From: Bacteroidales bacterium UBA5197
GTDB taxonomy: Bacteria > Bacteroidota > Bacteroidia > Bacteroidales > Lentimicrobiaceae
Length of the DNA stretch: 48,665 bases
Assembly (NCBI GenBank): GCA_002412885.1
Contig: DHVX01000004.1
Location: forward strand, 1 to 48,665
Direction: 5' to 3'
Shown: piece after piece, positions 1-8,168 of the stretch
How positions within the stretch are numbered: the stretch's first letter is position 1
How the letters are laid out: each line of letters opens with the position of its first letter
Notes under the pieces: model-generated
Database searches by the model: none
Told to the model about the DNA's origin: nothing
What the model saw: the letters and a program-made list of their open reading frames with translations, nothing else
Translations under genes and position numbers: made by a program

Positions 1-189
1 TCCCAAGGGTACGGCTGTTCGCCGTTTAAAGTGGTACGCGAGCTGGGTTTAAAACGTCGTGAGACAGTTTGGTCAATTTTAGAAGGTCGCTCCCGCGGAT
101 ACTGGAAATCTGCGCTCTTCTTTGCGGATGTTCTTTCACCTTTCGGGATAACCTTCCAGGTTTTCTTTCAACCTGGAAGGTTTTCTTAA
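1..189 (+). CDS. C-terminal fragment of a group II intron-type reverse transcriptase/maturase (partial)
   Basis: An open frame enters from the left edge and stops at 187-189 (62 residues visible). The visible protein has the pattern LGLKRRETVW followed by RSRGYWKSA. This resembles the C-terminal segment of group II intron-encoded reverse transcriptases, where a leucine-glycine helix is followed by a basic R-x-G-Y-W-R/K stretch. The catalytic reverse transcriptase motifs would lie outside the window. The last residues overlap a strong inverted repeat, so the authentic C-terminus may be altered or the ORF may be a remnant. The assignment rests on a short pattern match from memory. A different mobile-element or unrelated protein is possible. 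Confidence 0.4.
   Translation, partial: SQGYGCSPFKVVRELGLKRRETVWSILEGRSRGYWKSALFFADVLSPFGITFQVFFQPGRFS
150..187 (+). terminator. Perfect 13-bp hairpin with T-rich tail
   Basis: Arms at 150-162 and 170-182 are perfect reverse complements (aaccttccaggtt / aacctggaaggtt) around a 7-nt loop and run into ttttctt. It reads as an intrinsic terminator for the leftmost ORF, although the stop codon lies just after the stem, so it could also be the edge of a mobile element. Confidence 0.5.
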
Positions 190-544
190 ATAATTACCGC
201 TAATTATGCGAATGATTAATTAAGTACCGCATGCCAACAGCGATTCAACAGTTCAATTCAATATCAAAAATATTTAGGTGTCTTTTTCTTTTCACCACAC
301 CTGAATATAAGGTGTTAAAACTGCCTTCTGAAACAATACTTTTTTAAACCGGGTTAAATGGCATTTGAATGGCGTTTAAAAGGGAAATAACTATATGGTT
401 TTCATGGGTTAGATATTTAAAAAGTTTTTATATTTGGGGCGATCAACGGATTTGTGTTTTCGCTTATAATCGGTAAAGACTAGCCAGAGATAAATGCTAT
501 ATTGAGTTTTTCCACTCGTAGGGCACTGTAAAAAGACGATACGA
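190..544. other. AT-rich intergenic stretch, no gene seen
   Basis: No convincing coding frame is present. It holds a possible Bacteroidota promoter element TATATTTG at 429-436, about 109 nt before the next start codon. It also holds the 13-mer TAAACCGGGTTAA at 345-357, which recurs exactly at 6926-6938. Confidence 0.5.
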
Positions 545-1084
545 ATGAACGTGCAACAAAAAAATAACTTGGGTACTTGGCTGACACAACTAAATGGTAA
601 GACAGTTGGCAAAATATTTCAAGTTGACTATAATGGAGTTGACAGACACGAAGACAGTTATTTGCCATGGTTATTCTTTATAACATTTACTGACTTTGAC
701 AAGTTTTTAGAAATTGAAGGTGACTTTGATGGCGACCATATAAAGATTAAGTTTTACGAAAATTCAGAACTTGACAAAAAGCTAAAAGAAAATAGCTTAC
801 CTGACGAACCTGACTTGTGGCGTGTTTATGACACTGAAAAACAGGAAACGCTTGGTCGACTTTTGGAACAAAAAATTGAGTTTATTGAGTATGGTATCGA
901 CAAAGACGAATTCGAAATCAATAGGTCAAAAATAGAAGGACAAAAAAATGTTTTGGATTTTATAACTTTCAACTGTGAAAGGTTGAAATTGACAATTTTT
1001 GAAAGTTTGGGACTTGGAGTTTCAGATGACCCTGAATTAAGACTAATGTTTGAAGACTGCTTTGACAGATATAAAACAAAATAG
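545..1084 (+). CDS. Hypothetical cytoplasmic protein, acidic, 179 aa
   Basis: I do not recognise this family. The protein starts MNVQQKNN, has no signal peptide or membrane segment, and is rich in Asp, Glu, Lys and Phe (for example TFTDFDKFLEIEGDFDGD at about residues 48-65). This gives the look of a small soluble beta-rich protein of the kind often found as an immunity or cargo gene in Bacteroidota accessory DNA. Aspartate is encoded mostly by GAC and the gene is dense in TGAC. That differs from the GAT-leaning usage of neighbouring genes and suggests recent acquisition. It stands alone: the flanking gaps are about 350 nt upstream and 144 nt downstream. The ATG at 545 is the first in frame. 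An opposite-strand frame at 826-1275 is regarded as its shadow. Confidence 0.6.
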   Translation: MNVQQKNNLGTWLTQLNGKTVGKIFQVDYNGVDRHEDSYLPWLFFITFTDFDKFLEIEGDFDGDHIKIKFYENSELDKKLKENSLPDEPDLWRVYDTEKQETLGRLLEQKIEFIEYGIDKDEFEINRSKIEGQKNVLDFITFNCERLKLTIFESLGLGVSDDPELRLMFEDCFDRYKTK

Positions 1085-1228
1085 AAAAACGACCTATCAA
1101 CTACAAGAAAGGGCTTCTCAGTAGTTAAATTATGCTTTATGCTTCTATCAAGGTTTCTGCCTGGTTGAAAGTTTAGTGCTTCTATAACTGCTTCCTCTCC
1201 AGGGGGCAAACTGTTTAAGTTAATTGAA

Positions 1229-1831
1229 ATGAAATTTTGGAAAATCATATTCATCTTCTTTTTATTTTGCCACAATCTGATGGGGCAAACTGGAACAATT
1301 TGTTTTAACTTGATTGACTATAAGACAGAATTGCATGTTTCTGAAATGAAGGTTTACATTACGGATTCCCTGGGCAAGGAAATTCTGAGCATAACTATTG
1401 CAGATTCATCAGAGAACTGTATATCAGGCATACCGCCTGGTCGATTTAATATAGAACTACATCATCTCAATTATCAAAAAGTAAGGTTTGAGAAAGTAAG
1501 ACTTAATGAATCGGGTGATACCGCATTGATCAAATATGCTCTGCTTCCAAAACCAATTGATTGCGAATCAGATACCTCAAAAGCTCTTTGTCCTTATTGT
1601 AAATCGAATAGGAAAGTCTTGCCGATTAAACCTGGATCAATGGTTACCTATAATTTCAAACATGAAAAGGATATTAAGCGATATGAACGAAAAATTGCAA
1701 GGCAGAAATACAAGCTTTACAATGACAATGGTCAGATTGTGGTTATTGGTGTCTGGCTGCCTGATGAAGAAGAAAAGTTCTGGAACTTTCAACACTGTTG
1801 GTTTTGTCAGAAGTGCAAGAAAGTATTTTGA
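1229..1831 (+). CDS. Secreted protein with carboxypeptidase-regulatory-like fold and CxxC pairs, 200 aa
   Basis: The first 20 residues (MKFWKIIFIFFLFCHNLMGQ) form a clear Sec signal peptide. The next 90 or so residues (GTICFNLIDYKTELHVSEMK, then a DSLGKEI turn and a PPGRFNIELHHLNYQK stretch) fit a carboxypeptidase D regulatory-like beta-sandwich, the domain Bacteroidota commonly place on envelope proteins. The C-terminal third carries two cysteine motifs, CPYC at about 121-124 and CWFCQKC near the end. These could bind a metal or form disulfides once outside the inner membrane. Neighbours are unrelated hypothetical proteins, and the following gene also encodes a secreted protein 94 nt downstream. 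The function is unknown. The secretion call is firm; the domain call comes from pattern similarity. Confidence 0.72.
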   Translation: MKFWKIIFIFFLFCHNLMGQTGTICFNLIDYKTELHVSEMKVYITDSLGKEILSITIADSSENCISGIPPGRFNIELHHLNYQKVRFEKVRLNESGDTALIKYALLPKPIDCESDTSKALCPYCKSNRKVLPIKPGSMVTYNFKHEKDIKRYERKIARQKYKLYNDNGQIVVIGVWLPDEEEKFWNFQHCWFCQKCKKVF

Positions 1832-1925
1832 AAAACGAGAAATATTAACAACACCTACCCAAAAATGGAGGATCAATGGTTAAGAATACAAACTCAATCA
1901 TAATTTTGAACCAAATACAACCAAA

Positions 1926-2612
1926 ATGAAACAACTTGCCATTTTTTTATTAATTGCATTTTCAGCAAACTCTGCTTATTCTCAAAAATCTGGTTTCACT
2001 ATTCCTGATTATCATTTGATAAAGAGTGAAATCCAGGATTCTGCATCCATATTTTATTACCCTAATCTTTTATCAAGACTAAACACTTTTGATACAACCT
2101 TGACAAATCAGGATTATCGACATTTATATTATGGGTATCTTTTTCAGGAGAAATATGAACCATATTGGATGTCGCCTTATGAAGAAGAGCTTTCAAAATA
2201 TTACCAAAGTAGAAAAATCAAAGAGAAAGACTACGATAAAATCATAGAATTGGCGACACATTCAATTAATGATTTTCCCTTCGATTTGCGACAATTGAAT
2301 TTCTTAAGTTATACTTATCATCTGAAAGGGGATGAAGAAACTGCAAAAAAGATTGCAGCAAGATTCACCGGAACATTAGACGCGATAATGTCAAGCGGCA
2401 ATGGTGAAACATGTGAAACCGGTTACCATGTCATTTCAGTCAGTCATGAATATGTTATTCTGAGAATGTTTCAATTTCAAATTAAATCTCAAGCATTGAC
2501 AGGAGACTGTGATTATTTTAGAATAGAGCGTGACGGAAGAAACATTGATAGATTATATTTTAACATCAAACAATTGTTCAGCAGAAATGCAGAAAAATTT
2601 GAAACTGAATAA
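1926..2612 (+). CDS. Secreted DUF4919-family protein, 228 aa
   Basis: A signal peptide covers about residues 1-19 (ending in SAYSQ). The mature part begins FTIPDYHLIKSEIQD, continues SIFYYPNLLSRLNTFDTTLT and then DYRHLYYGYLFQEKYEPY. This is the characteristic opening of DUF4919 proteins, a family largely confined to Bacteroidota and without assigned biochemistry. The helical middle part (KIIELATHSINDFPFDLRQL, then HLKGDEETAKKIAARF) looks like TPR-type helix pairs, as is usual in the family. Two cysteines around residues 159 and 194 could pair after export. It follows the previous secreted protein in the same direction without a clear terminator, so the two may be co-transcribed. Confidence 0.78.
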   Translation: MKQLAIFLLIAFSANSAYSQKSGFTIPDYHLIKSEIQDSASIFYYPNLLSRLNTFDTTLTNQDYRHLYYGYLFQEKYEPYWMSPYEEELSKYYQSRKIKEKDYDKIIELATHSINDFPFDLRQLNFLSYTYHLKGDEETAKKIAARFTGTLDAIMSSGNGETCETGYHVISVSHEYVILRMFQFQIKSQALTGDCDYFRIERDGRNIDRLYFNIKQLFSRNAEKFETE

Positions 2613-2914
2613 ATGACTATCGGGCAGATGTTTAGCTTCCTGCATTTGGAGGGCTCGTCTGCTAAGGCGGCTTCGCAATTCTGCTTTGAACACTATAAGA
2701 TTTGCAATACAATATATTTCTCCGGTTGTTTGGCTTTTCTGCAGAATGACCTGAATATTTAAAAAAGTGGGTATATTTGGTGCGGAGAACTGGGTTGTGG
2801 TTTTGGTTTCAGGGAGAAGTTAAGACCGATATATTCGCAGTGTTGAGTATATTTACTTGTTGCCGCCAGAAAAAAAAACAGACGACAACAATCATTATCT
2901 AAAACATCCTGGCC
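2613..2914. other. Intergenic stretch upstream of the Crp/Fnr gene
   Basis: No coding frame is evident. TATATTTG at 2772-2779 matches the TAnnTTTG promoter element and could drive the regulator gene with a leader of about 130 nt. An A-run follows at 2871-2879. Confidence 0.45.
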
Positions 2915-3514
2915 ATGAGCGCACCTGAGTGTTTTTACGACTTACTTGTTTCAAGAATCAAAGATTTCATCGAAGTAAGTGATGAAGAGATTGAAATCCT
3001 TCACAGATTGTTCGCAATTGAACATTTTAAAAAAAATGCTGTACTGCTTCGTGAGGGGGAAGTTTGTCGGAAATTATTTTTCATTGCCAAAGGTATTGTG
3101 CGATTTTCTAAACTCTCTGATGGAGAAGACAGAACATACGCTTTCAGGGTTGAAGGAACTTTCTGTCTTGAACTGGAAAGTTTTCTTCAAAAAGTTCCAT
3201 CAAAAAGCGCCATCACTGCAATTGAGCCCACTAATGTTTTGTCCATAACATACGAAAATTTGCAGATTTTTTACAATGAGTTGCGTTATGGTGACCGCTT
3301 CGGCCGGAGGGTTACAGAACAAGCCTTTATCCAGGTAGTAAACCTTCTTACCACATTTAATTCCGGGAGCCCCGAACAGCGCTATTTGAGATTTGCAATG
3401 AATCATAAGCCCTTCATGCAGCGTATTCCACAATATTATATCGCCTCTCACATCGGGGTAACACCACAGGCTTTGTGCCGGATTAAAAAGAAATTACTGG
3501 GCAAGAATTTATGA
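2915..3514 (+). CDS. Crp/Fnr-family transcriptional regulator, 199 aa
   Basis: Residues about 20-115 form a cyclic-nucleotide-binding-like jelly roll: KNAVLLREGEVCRKLFFIAKG, then GIVRFSKLSDGEDRTYAF and an acidic FCLELESF turn. Residues about 150-195 hold the winged helix (RIPQYYIASHIGVTPQAL, then CRIKKKLL), whose recognition helix is typical of short Bacteroidota Crp/Fnr paralogues. Conserved cAMP-binding residues (RXSXXE) are not obvious, and there is no N-terminal Fe-S cysteine cluster. The signal is therefore probably neither cAMP nor oxygen via an Fnr-type cluster. The gene lies 60 nt upstream of, and parallel to, the ABC exporter operon, which makes it the natural candidate regulator. 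The start at 2915 is the first ATG and gives the usual N-terminal length. Confidence 0.85.
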   Translation: MSAPECFYDLLVSRIKDFIEVSDEEIEILHRLFAIEHFKKNAVLLREGEVCRKLFFIAKGIVRFSKLSDGEDRTYAFRVEGTFCLELESFLQKVPSKSAITAIEPTNVLSITYENLQIFYNELRYGDRFGRRVTEQAFIQVVNLLTTFNSGSPEQRYLRFAMNHKPFMQRIPQYYIASHIGVTPQALCRIKKKLLGKNL

Positions 3515-3574
3515 ACTCAGGTTCATTAGAATTAATATCACAAGTAATAATTTTGCCGCAAAACAAAACGATCT

Positions 3575-4429
3575 ATGATTCAAGTAGCAAATCTTAATTT
3601 CACCTATAAGAAAACCCGAAAAAAAGCCATTCAGGAAATGAGCTTTGACGTGAAAGAAGGGGAGGTCTTTGGTTTCCTGGGGCCAAGTGGTGCAGGTAAA
3701 ACAACAACCCAAAGGCTCATCATAGGTTTGCTGAGAAATTACCATGGTAAAATTGAAGTTCTGGGTAAAGAGCGAAATCAATGGGGCAAAGATTATTACG
3801 AGCACATTGGCGTGGCTTTCGATTTTCCAAACCTTTACACCAAACTGACAGCCAAAGAAAATTTACAACTCATTGGGGCATATTATAAGAATGAGTGTGA
3901 AGATCCTGATAAATTGCTGGAACGAGTTGGCCTTTTACCGGAAAAAGATGTGCGTGTTGAGAACTTCTCAAAGGGAATGAAAATGCGATTAAACTTTGTC
4001 AGGTCTATTATGCACAATCCCAGGCTGATGTTTTTTGACGAGCCCACTTCAGGTCTCGACCCCATGAATGCGCATATCATAAAAGAAATAATTCTTGAGC
4101 AGAAGAAAGCCAATAAAACAATCTTCCTCACAACCCACAACATGACTGTTGCCGAGCAACTGTGCGATAGGGTGGCTTTTATTGTAGAGGGAAAAATTGT
4201 GGTAATCGGTTCTCCCAGGGATTTAATGATTGAGCACGGAAAACGCAATGTCAATGTCGAATTCCGGATGAATGGCAACAATCACGCGAAAAACTTCGAT
4301 TTACAGAATCTGGGAGAGAACCTTGAGTTTATGAACATTCTGAAATCCGCCGAAATAAAAACTATTCACAGCTGCGAGGCCACGCTGGAGGATATTTTCA
4401 TAAAGCTAACAGGGAGGAACCTGGTATGA
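3575..4429 (+). CDS. ABC transporter ATP-binding subunit (fluoroquinolone-exporter-like), 284 aa
   Basis: All ABC motifs are present: Walker A GPSGAGKTT at about 36-44, signature NFSKGMKMRL, Walker B LMFFDEPTSGLDP, and the H-loop in TTHNM. The SKGMK form of the signature and the C-terminal regulatory extension after residue 215 are typical of ABC-2 exporters such as the Rv2686c-Rv2688c fluoroquinolone efflux group. The protein would sit on the inner face of the cytoplasmic membrane and energise the two permeases that follow. Its stop codon overlaps the first permease start (ATGA at 4426-4429), indicating translational coupling. The true substrate cannot be told from sequence. Drug, lipid or peptide export are all possible. 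Confidence 0.93.
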   Translation: MIQVANLNFTYKKTRKKAIQEMSFDVKEGEVFGFLGPSGAGKTTTQRLIIGLLRNYHGKIEVLGKERNQWGKDYYEHIGVAFDFPNLYTKLTAKENLQLIGAYYKNECEDPDKLLERVGLLPEKDVRVENFSKGMKMRLNFVRSIMHNPRLMFFDEPTSGLDPMNAHIIKEIILEQKKANKTIFLTTHNMTVAEQLCDRVAFIVEGKIVVIGSPRDLMIEHGKRNVNVEFRMNGNNHAKNFDLQNLGENLEFMNILKSAEIKTIHSCEATLEDIFIKLTGRNLV

Positions 4430-5118
4430 GGCTGCTCCATGCTGTTTTGGCCGATATCCGGTTTCAGATTAAGCAGGGTTTCTACCTTGTGTATGTTATA
4501 ATTACGGCAATGTATTTAATTATTATGTCGTTTTTACCCGACGATATTTTAGCAGTTGCATTGCCCCTGGTTGTTTTTTCTGATCCATCTGTGCTGGGAT
4601 TGTTTTTTATAGGGGGTATTATTCTTATGGAAAAGGGGCAGGGGGTGCTGATGGTACTGGTTGTTTCGCCTTTGCGATCATGGGAATACATATTATCAAA
4701 GGTTATATCGCTGGCAATAGTTTCGGTATTGGCGGCTATAGCAATAACCGGTTTTAGTTATTACCCAACAGTCAATTGGTGGTTACTTTTGGTGTCAACC
4801 ATTCTTACATCTGGCATTTTTACCTTGCTGGGTATTATGATCAACGCGGGGTGCAACACAGTTAACCAGTATATGCTGAAAACCATACCGTATATGCTGC
4901 TTTTTATCCTGCCATGTTTTGCTTTGCTTGGGTTTCCATATTCTTATTTATTCACCATCATCCCAAGCGTTGCCGCACTAAAGTTGATGCTGGGGTCATT
5001 CCACGGAATTCTTTGGTATGAAGCTACAGCTTTGGCAGTATATCTTTTAGGGGTAAACATACTGCTGCTAAAGTTTACGGTACGGGTGTTCGAAAATAAA
5101 ATTGTTTATCAAGACTAA
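4426..5118 (+). CDS. ABC-2 type permease subunit 1, 230 aa
   Basis: A hydrophobic protein with about six membrane segments, starting with an amphipathic N-terminal helix (LLHAVLADIRFQIKQGFYLV) that is typical of ABC-2 permeases. A short loop holds GGIILMEKGQGVLMVLVVSP, matching the conserved ExG.L..L.VTPL-like loop of the fluoroquinolone-export permease group. It overlaps the ATPase gene by four bases and is followed by the second permease after 4 nt, so the three form one operon. It would dimerise with the partner below to form the export channel. Confidence 0.88.
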   Translation: MRLLHAVLADIRFQIKQGFYLVYVIITAMYLIIMSFLPDDILAVALPLVVFSDPSVLGLFFIGGIILMEKGQGVLMVLVVSPLRSWEYILSKVISLAIVSVLAAIAITGFSYYPTVNWWLLLVSTILTSGIFTLLGIMINAGCNTVNQYMLKTIPYMLLFILPCFALLGFPYSYLFTIIPSVAALKLMLGSFHGILWYEATALAVYLLGVNILLLKFTVRVFENKIVYQD

Positions 5119-5122
5119 CCAT

Positions 5123-5830
5123 ATGATACATCTTACACTTTTTAAAAACGACCTGAAACAGATTGTTCGTGATCCCATCATGACTCTGTTGCTGTTTGCT
5201 CCATTGTTGTTGATTGTTGTTTTCAAATTGCTTGAATTGATTCTGGTGCCATACCTGGCTGCTAAAACCGGATTTGACATCACACCCTATTTTCCTTATG
5301 TTTTATCCTTTGTTTTGCTGATGAATTCGGGAATGCTGGGAATAGTAACCGGGTTTATGATGTTAGACGAGCGCGATGGGAATATTTCGCAATTACTTGA
5401 AGTAACGCCGCTGGGCAGGAACGGCTATCTGGCAAATCGACTGATATTTGCTTCCATTTTGTCAATCATTTACGGATTTATCGGCACTGCTGTTTTTAAA
5501 TTGCCCGATTTGCCATTCTTTACCATTGTTCTTTTATCAGTATTATCGGCATTTTATACAGCAATAATTGGTTTGCTGATATTTTCCGGCGCGGAAGATA
5601 AAGTGAAAGGACTAACCTTTGCCAAAGGATTAAATACTTTGGTGCTCTTTGCCTTTACCGATTTGTTTGCACTGCCGTGGCTTACTTTCCTGTCATGGTT
5701 TTTCCCACCTTATTGGGTAACAATGATTATCAAAACACCTGATTCACTGATTGCCATCTGCTTTGCAATCGTTATTCATGTGGCTTGGTTAGGGATATTG
5801 ATTTTCCGGTATTCCAGAAGAGAGTCTTAA
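5123..5830 (+). CDS. ABC-2 type permease subunit 2, 235 aa
   Basis: This is the second permease of the exporter. It begins MIHLTLFKNDLKQIVRD, the amphipathic coupling-helix pattern of the family, and has about six membrane segments. The cytoplasmic loop MMLDERDGNISQLLEVTPLG carries the conserved ERD-G-x-x-x-x-L-x-VTPL motif of ABC-2 drug and antibiotic exporters. I place the start at the ATG at 5123, 4 nt past the upstream stop. An upstream in-frame TTG at 5102 would overlap the previous gene and add a non-family N-terminus. Downstream lies a cluster of hairpin repeats that may end the transcript. Confidence 0.88.
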   Translation: MIHLTLFKNDLKQIVRDPIMTLLLFAPLLLIVVFKLLELILVPYLAAKTGFDITPYFPYVLSFVLLMNSGMLGIVTGFMMLDERDGNISQLLEVTPLGRNGYLANRLIFASILSIIYGFIGTAVFKLPDLPFFTIVLLSVLSAFYTAIIGLLIFSGAEDKVKGLTFAKGLNTLVLFAFTDLFALPWLTFLSWFFPPYWVTMIIKTPDSLIAICFAIVIHVAWLGILIFRYSRRES

Positions 5831-5855
5831 TATAATTTGTGAAAACTGTTTTTTG

Positions 5856-5980
5856 GGGCTTTAGCCAGATTTTTCAGAAGGTTTGGGCTAAAGCCCGGTA
5901 TGGTGTTGAGGTTTTTTGTTCTTCCTCCAGCTAAAGCTGGAGGGAATTCAGCAGCACGCGTCAGGGGACGCGCGCTAGCG
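5856..5980. repeat. Cluster of REP-like palindromes
   Basis: Three hairpins lie close together: 5856-5866 with 5886-5896 (gggctttagcc / ggctaaagccc), 5924-5931 with 5936-5943 (cctccagc / gctggagg) and 5957-5962 with 5967-5972 (cgcgtc / gacgcg), followed by the palindrome cgctagcg at 5973-5980. Such GC-rich hairpins are common between genes in Bacteroidota. The cluster abuts the truncated 5' end of the RHS remnant and may also end the ABC transcript. Confidence 0.65.
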
Positions 5981-5993
5981 GCGGGTAAATAAC

Positions 5994-6898
5994 TTGCTAG
6001 GCCAGTTCTCGAATACCTATGGTTATGATAACTTCAACCGGCTGACAAATGCTTCAGGTTATTTTATAGGTAGTAAAACTGCACCCCCAGTTAAAAAAGC
6101 CGATTATACGCTGCAAATGGAATACAGCTCAACCGGTGAAATCAACAAAAAAACTCAGGCGCATACCAAAGATGGAATTACAATGCCACAAAATTCGTAC
6201 ACCCATACCTATGCACACCATCAGAACTCTCATCGTCTGGAAAAAGTTACCAAACCCGACAACACCAAGGAACAGTTTGAATACGACAATAACGGGAATG
6301 TTGTTCTTAACACCGTAAACAACATAATCACCAATTTTGAATGGGATGAAGCCAACAGGCTAAAACATGTAATTGCACCTACCTTTGTTCAGAGCTATAT
6401 TTACGATGCTGCCGGTGAACGTGTAATAAAGGGAACGGGTCGCAATTCAGATTTTTACGTCAAGGGCGAAAAAAAGTTCAGCGAACTCCGCTTCGACAAC
6501 TTCACCATATACCCCAATGGTTACATCACCATAAGCTCTGAGAACAGTTACACCAAACACTATTACATGGGTTCGCAGCGCCTGGCCAGCAGGCCGGTAT
6601 CGGGTGGTTCGGGTGGCTGGAAAGATGTTTCCAGTGCTGAGCTTACCGCATTAAAACAGCGCCAGCAGGACGACCTTAAGGCCATGCTTGCTCAATACGA
6701 TTTCGATGAAATACACTACTCAACCGCTTCTGATTTGGAAGAAGACAGTTTAAAAACGATGACGCTGTACTATTTCCATAAGATCATGCTACGACTTCAC
6801 TCAGCACAGGCCTCGGTACTTCAACATTAATTACCGACAACCTTGGCAATCCATACCAATTTTTCTTAAAACCACGTTATACAGCAAGAAACAGATAG
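5994..6898 (+). pseudogene. RHS/YD-repeat protein remnant, 5'-truncated and frameshifted
   Basis: The frame opens immediately after a hairpin repeat and encodes YD repeats of the RHS family: YGYDNFNRLT, FEYDNNGNVV, FEWDEANRLK and YIYDAAGERV. The open frame appears to end at 6830. A +1 shift near 6779-6783 restores a typical RHS continuation through ITDNLGNPYQFFLKP, stopping at 6896-6898. The sequence cataagatcat lacks one base compared with the expected cat-aaa-gat-cat. The gene is therefore broken by a single-base deletion, lacks its long N-terminal part and has no toxin tip. Intact RHS proteins are large secreted shells that enclose a toxic C-terminal domain. The TTG at 5994 is only the first possible initiator and probably not a real start. 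An assembly error at the frameshift is possible. Confidence 0.83.
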
Positions 6899-7054
6899 TT
6901 TTCTTAGAATTACTTTATATTGCTGTAAACCGGGTTAAGAGCAATTAATCTTTTGGTTCGCGCACTCCCAAAAGTTAAATTGCTCTATATTTGCCCTTTG
7001 GTGAACCGAATCCAAATTCCAATAAGTTTCGTAAATTTGTGAAAAAAGAAGAAC

Positions 7055-7360
7055 ATGCAAAGATTGCTTATTGAGAATATCGACAAAATCAGAGCATTGT
7101 GTATCTCTCATAATGTGAAATCCTTGTTTGCATTTGGTTCCGTATGTACTGACAAGTTCAATGAGGAAAGCGATATTGATTTGCTGATTTCTTTTAACCC
7201 TATGGAATTTGGGGAATATGCCGATACTTACTTTCAAATTGCAGAGGAATTTGAAAGTATTTTAAATCGGCCAGTTGATTTGATCACCGACAAATCCTTA
7301 TCCAATCCATATTTTATCGAATCTATCAACCAAACCAAGACTTTGATTTATGCAGCTTGA
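7055..7360 (+). CDS. mntA: MntA-type nucleotidyltransferase antitoxin, 101 aa
   Basis: A minimal nucleotidyltransferase with the catalytic pattern GS-x10-D-x-D: Gly28, Ser29, Asp40 and Asp42 in FGSVCTDKFNEESDIDLL. In characterised MNT/HEPN pairs this enzyme transfers AMP groups to the active-site tyrosine of HepT and so neutralises it. The C-terminal half (RPVDLITDKSLSNPYFIESI) matches the usual length and ending of the family. Its stop codon overlaps the start of the toxin gene, the normal gene order for such modules. It acts in the cytoplasm. A possible promoter element, TAAATTTG, lies at 7032-7039, and another, TATATTTG, at 6986-6993. Confidence 0.85.
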   Translation: MQRLLIENIDKIRALCISHNVKSLFAFGSVCTDKFNEESDIDLLISFNPMEFGEYADTYFQIAEEFESILNRPVDLITDKSLSNPYFIESINQTKTLIYAA

Positions 7361-7683
7361 AATCTAAAAATACCTTTTTTGACATTCATGAATCGATAGT
7401 TTCGATTGAAAAGTATCTTGGAGAAAAGAGAGATTTCAAAGTCTACATGGCAGACAAAATGTTGCGTCGCGCCATAGAAAGAGAATTTGAAATCATTGGA
7501 GAAGCAATGGGGCGCATTGAGAAACTCGACTCATCGTTGGAAATTTCCAGTAAGAAACATATTATTAGCATGAGAAATCGGGTAATTCATGGTTATGACA
7601 AAATTGACAATGAGATTATCTGGGGTACCATCGTCAGGCACTTACCGACCCTAAAAAAGGAAATTGCAATCCTTATGAAATAA
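7357..7683 (+). CDS. hepT: HepT-like HEPN ribonuclease toxin, 108 aa
   Basis: An all-helical HEPN protein carrying the catalytic motif R-x4-H-x-Y (Arg73, His78, Tyr80 in RNRVIHGYD), the RNase centre of HepT toxins, with Tyr80 the residue expected to be AMPylated by MntA. The helix RRAIEREFEIIGEAMGRI preceding it is also typical. The start is a TTG at 7357 overlapping the mntA stop (TTGA). No better ATG exists without losing the first helix. The pair is a standard type VII toxin-antitoxin module. Its place beside a broken RHS gene and small hypothetical genes fits an accessory island. All catalytic residues are present, so both partners should be active. Confidence 0.85.
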   Translation: MKSKNTFFDIHESIVSIEKYLGEKRDFKVYMADKMLRRAIEREFEIIGEAMGRIEKLDSSLEISSKKHIISMRNRVIHGYDKIDNEIIWGTIVRHLPTLKKEIAILMK

Positions 7684-8168
7684 AAACTATTGGTGACAAT
7701 AATCACCATTGAATTTGCAATCCCTACCATTCCACCGGAAATATATTTTATTCCTCTTTCTGAGCCTGGGTACCATCCCTCTATACCGGAGGTGCAGTCA
7801 TCTTTGCTTATTCACATTCTATAAAACCTTTCTGTCATTCCTAACGCAATGGAGTAGCCTGAGGAATCTCCCGTTTAGCTGCAAACTCTGGCTTTCTGAG
7901 TAAGATATTGGCAGATTGTTCATCGTATTATAATTTTTTAGTAATTATTCGTCTTTTTTTCTGTTAACTTATTAATAAATTTATAATTTTGGGCTGTTTA
8001 AAAGCCTTAAAGTGGGGAGGCCTTCTAAATCGGGGTAGTGATTTTCGAAAAAGTGAATTTCTCTTTTTTATGAACTGAACTTATTCAGAAGTAGTGCTTT
8101 TGCATTATACGCTGGATTCTTTCCCCTCATTGGCTTGACATACATTTATTTTGAAAACAAAGAGCAGA
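7684..8168. other. Intergenic stretch between hepT and the surface-protein cluster
   Basis: A small hairpin (tggtga / tcacca, arms 7691-7696 and 7703-7708) follows hepT and may weakly terminate it. No believable gene is present. The 5' leader of the next gene occupies the last 170 nt. Confidence 0.5.
7984..7991 (+). promoter_or_regulatory. Candidate TAnnTTTG promoter for the first surface protein
   Basis: TAATTTTG fits the Bacteroidota -7 consensus in an otherwise AT-rich upstream region. No good TTTG box is seen at -33. It would give a leader of about 170 nt before the ATG at 8169. Confidence 0.35.

Noticed and set aside
826..1275. Minus-strand open frame with a stretch (SLPPGEEAVIEAL) that recalls the start of FeoA-like proteins
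   Set aside because: It mostly lies opposite the 545-1084 gene, has no supporting downstream motif, and the resemblance covers only about 13 residues. A gene fossil in the 140-nt gap is possible but cannot be supported.
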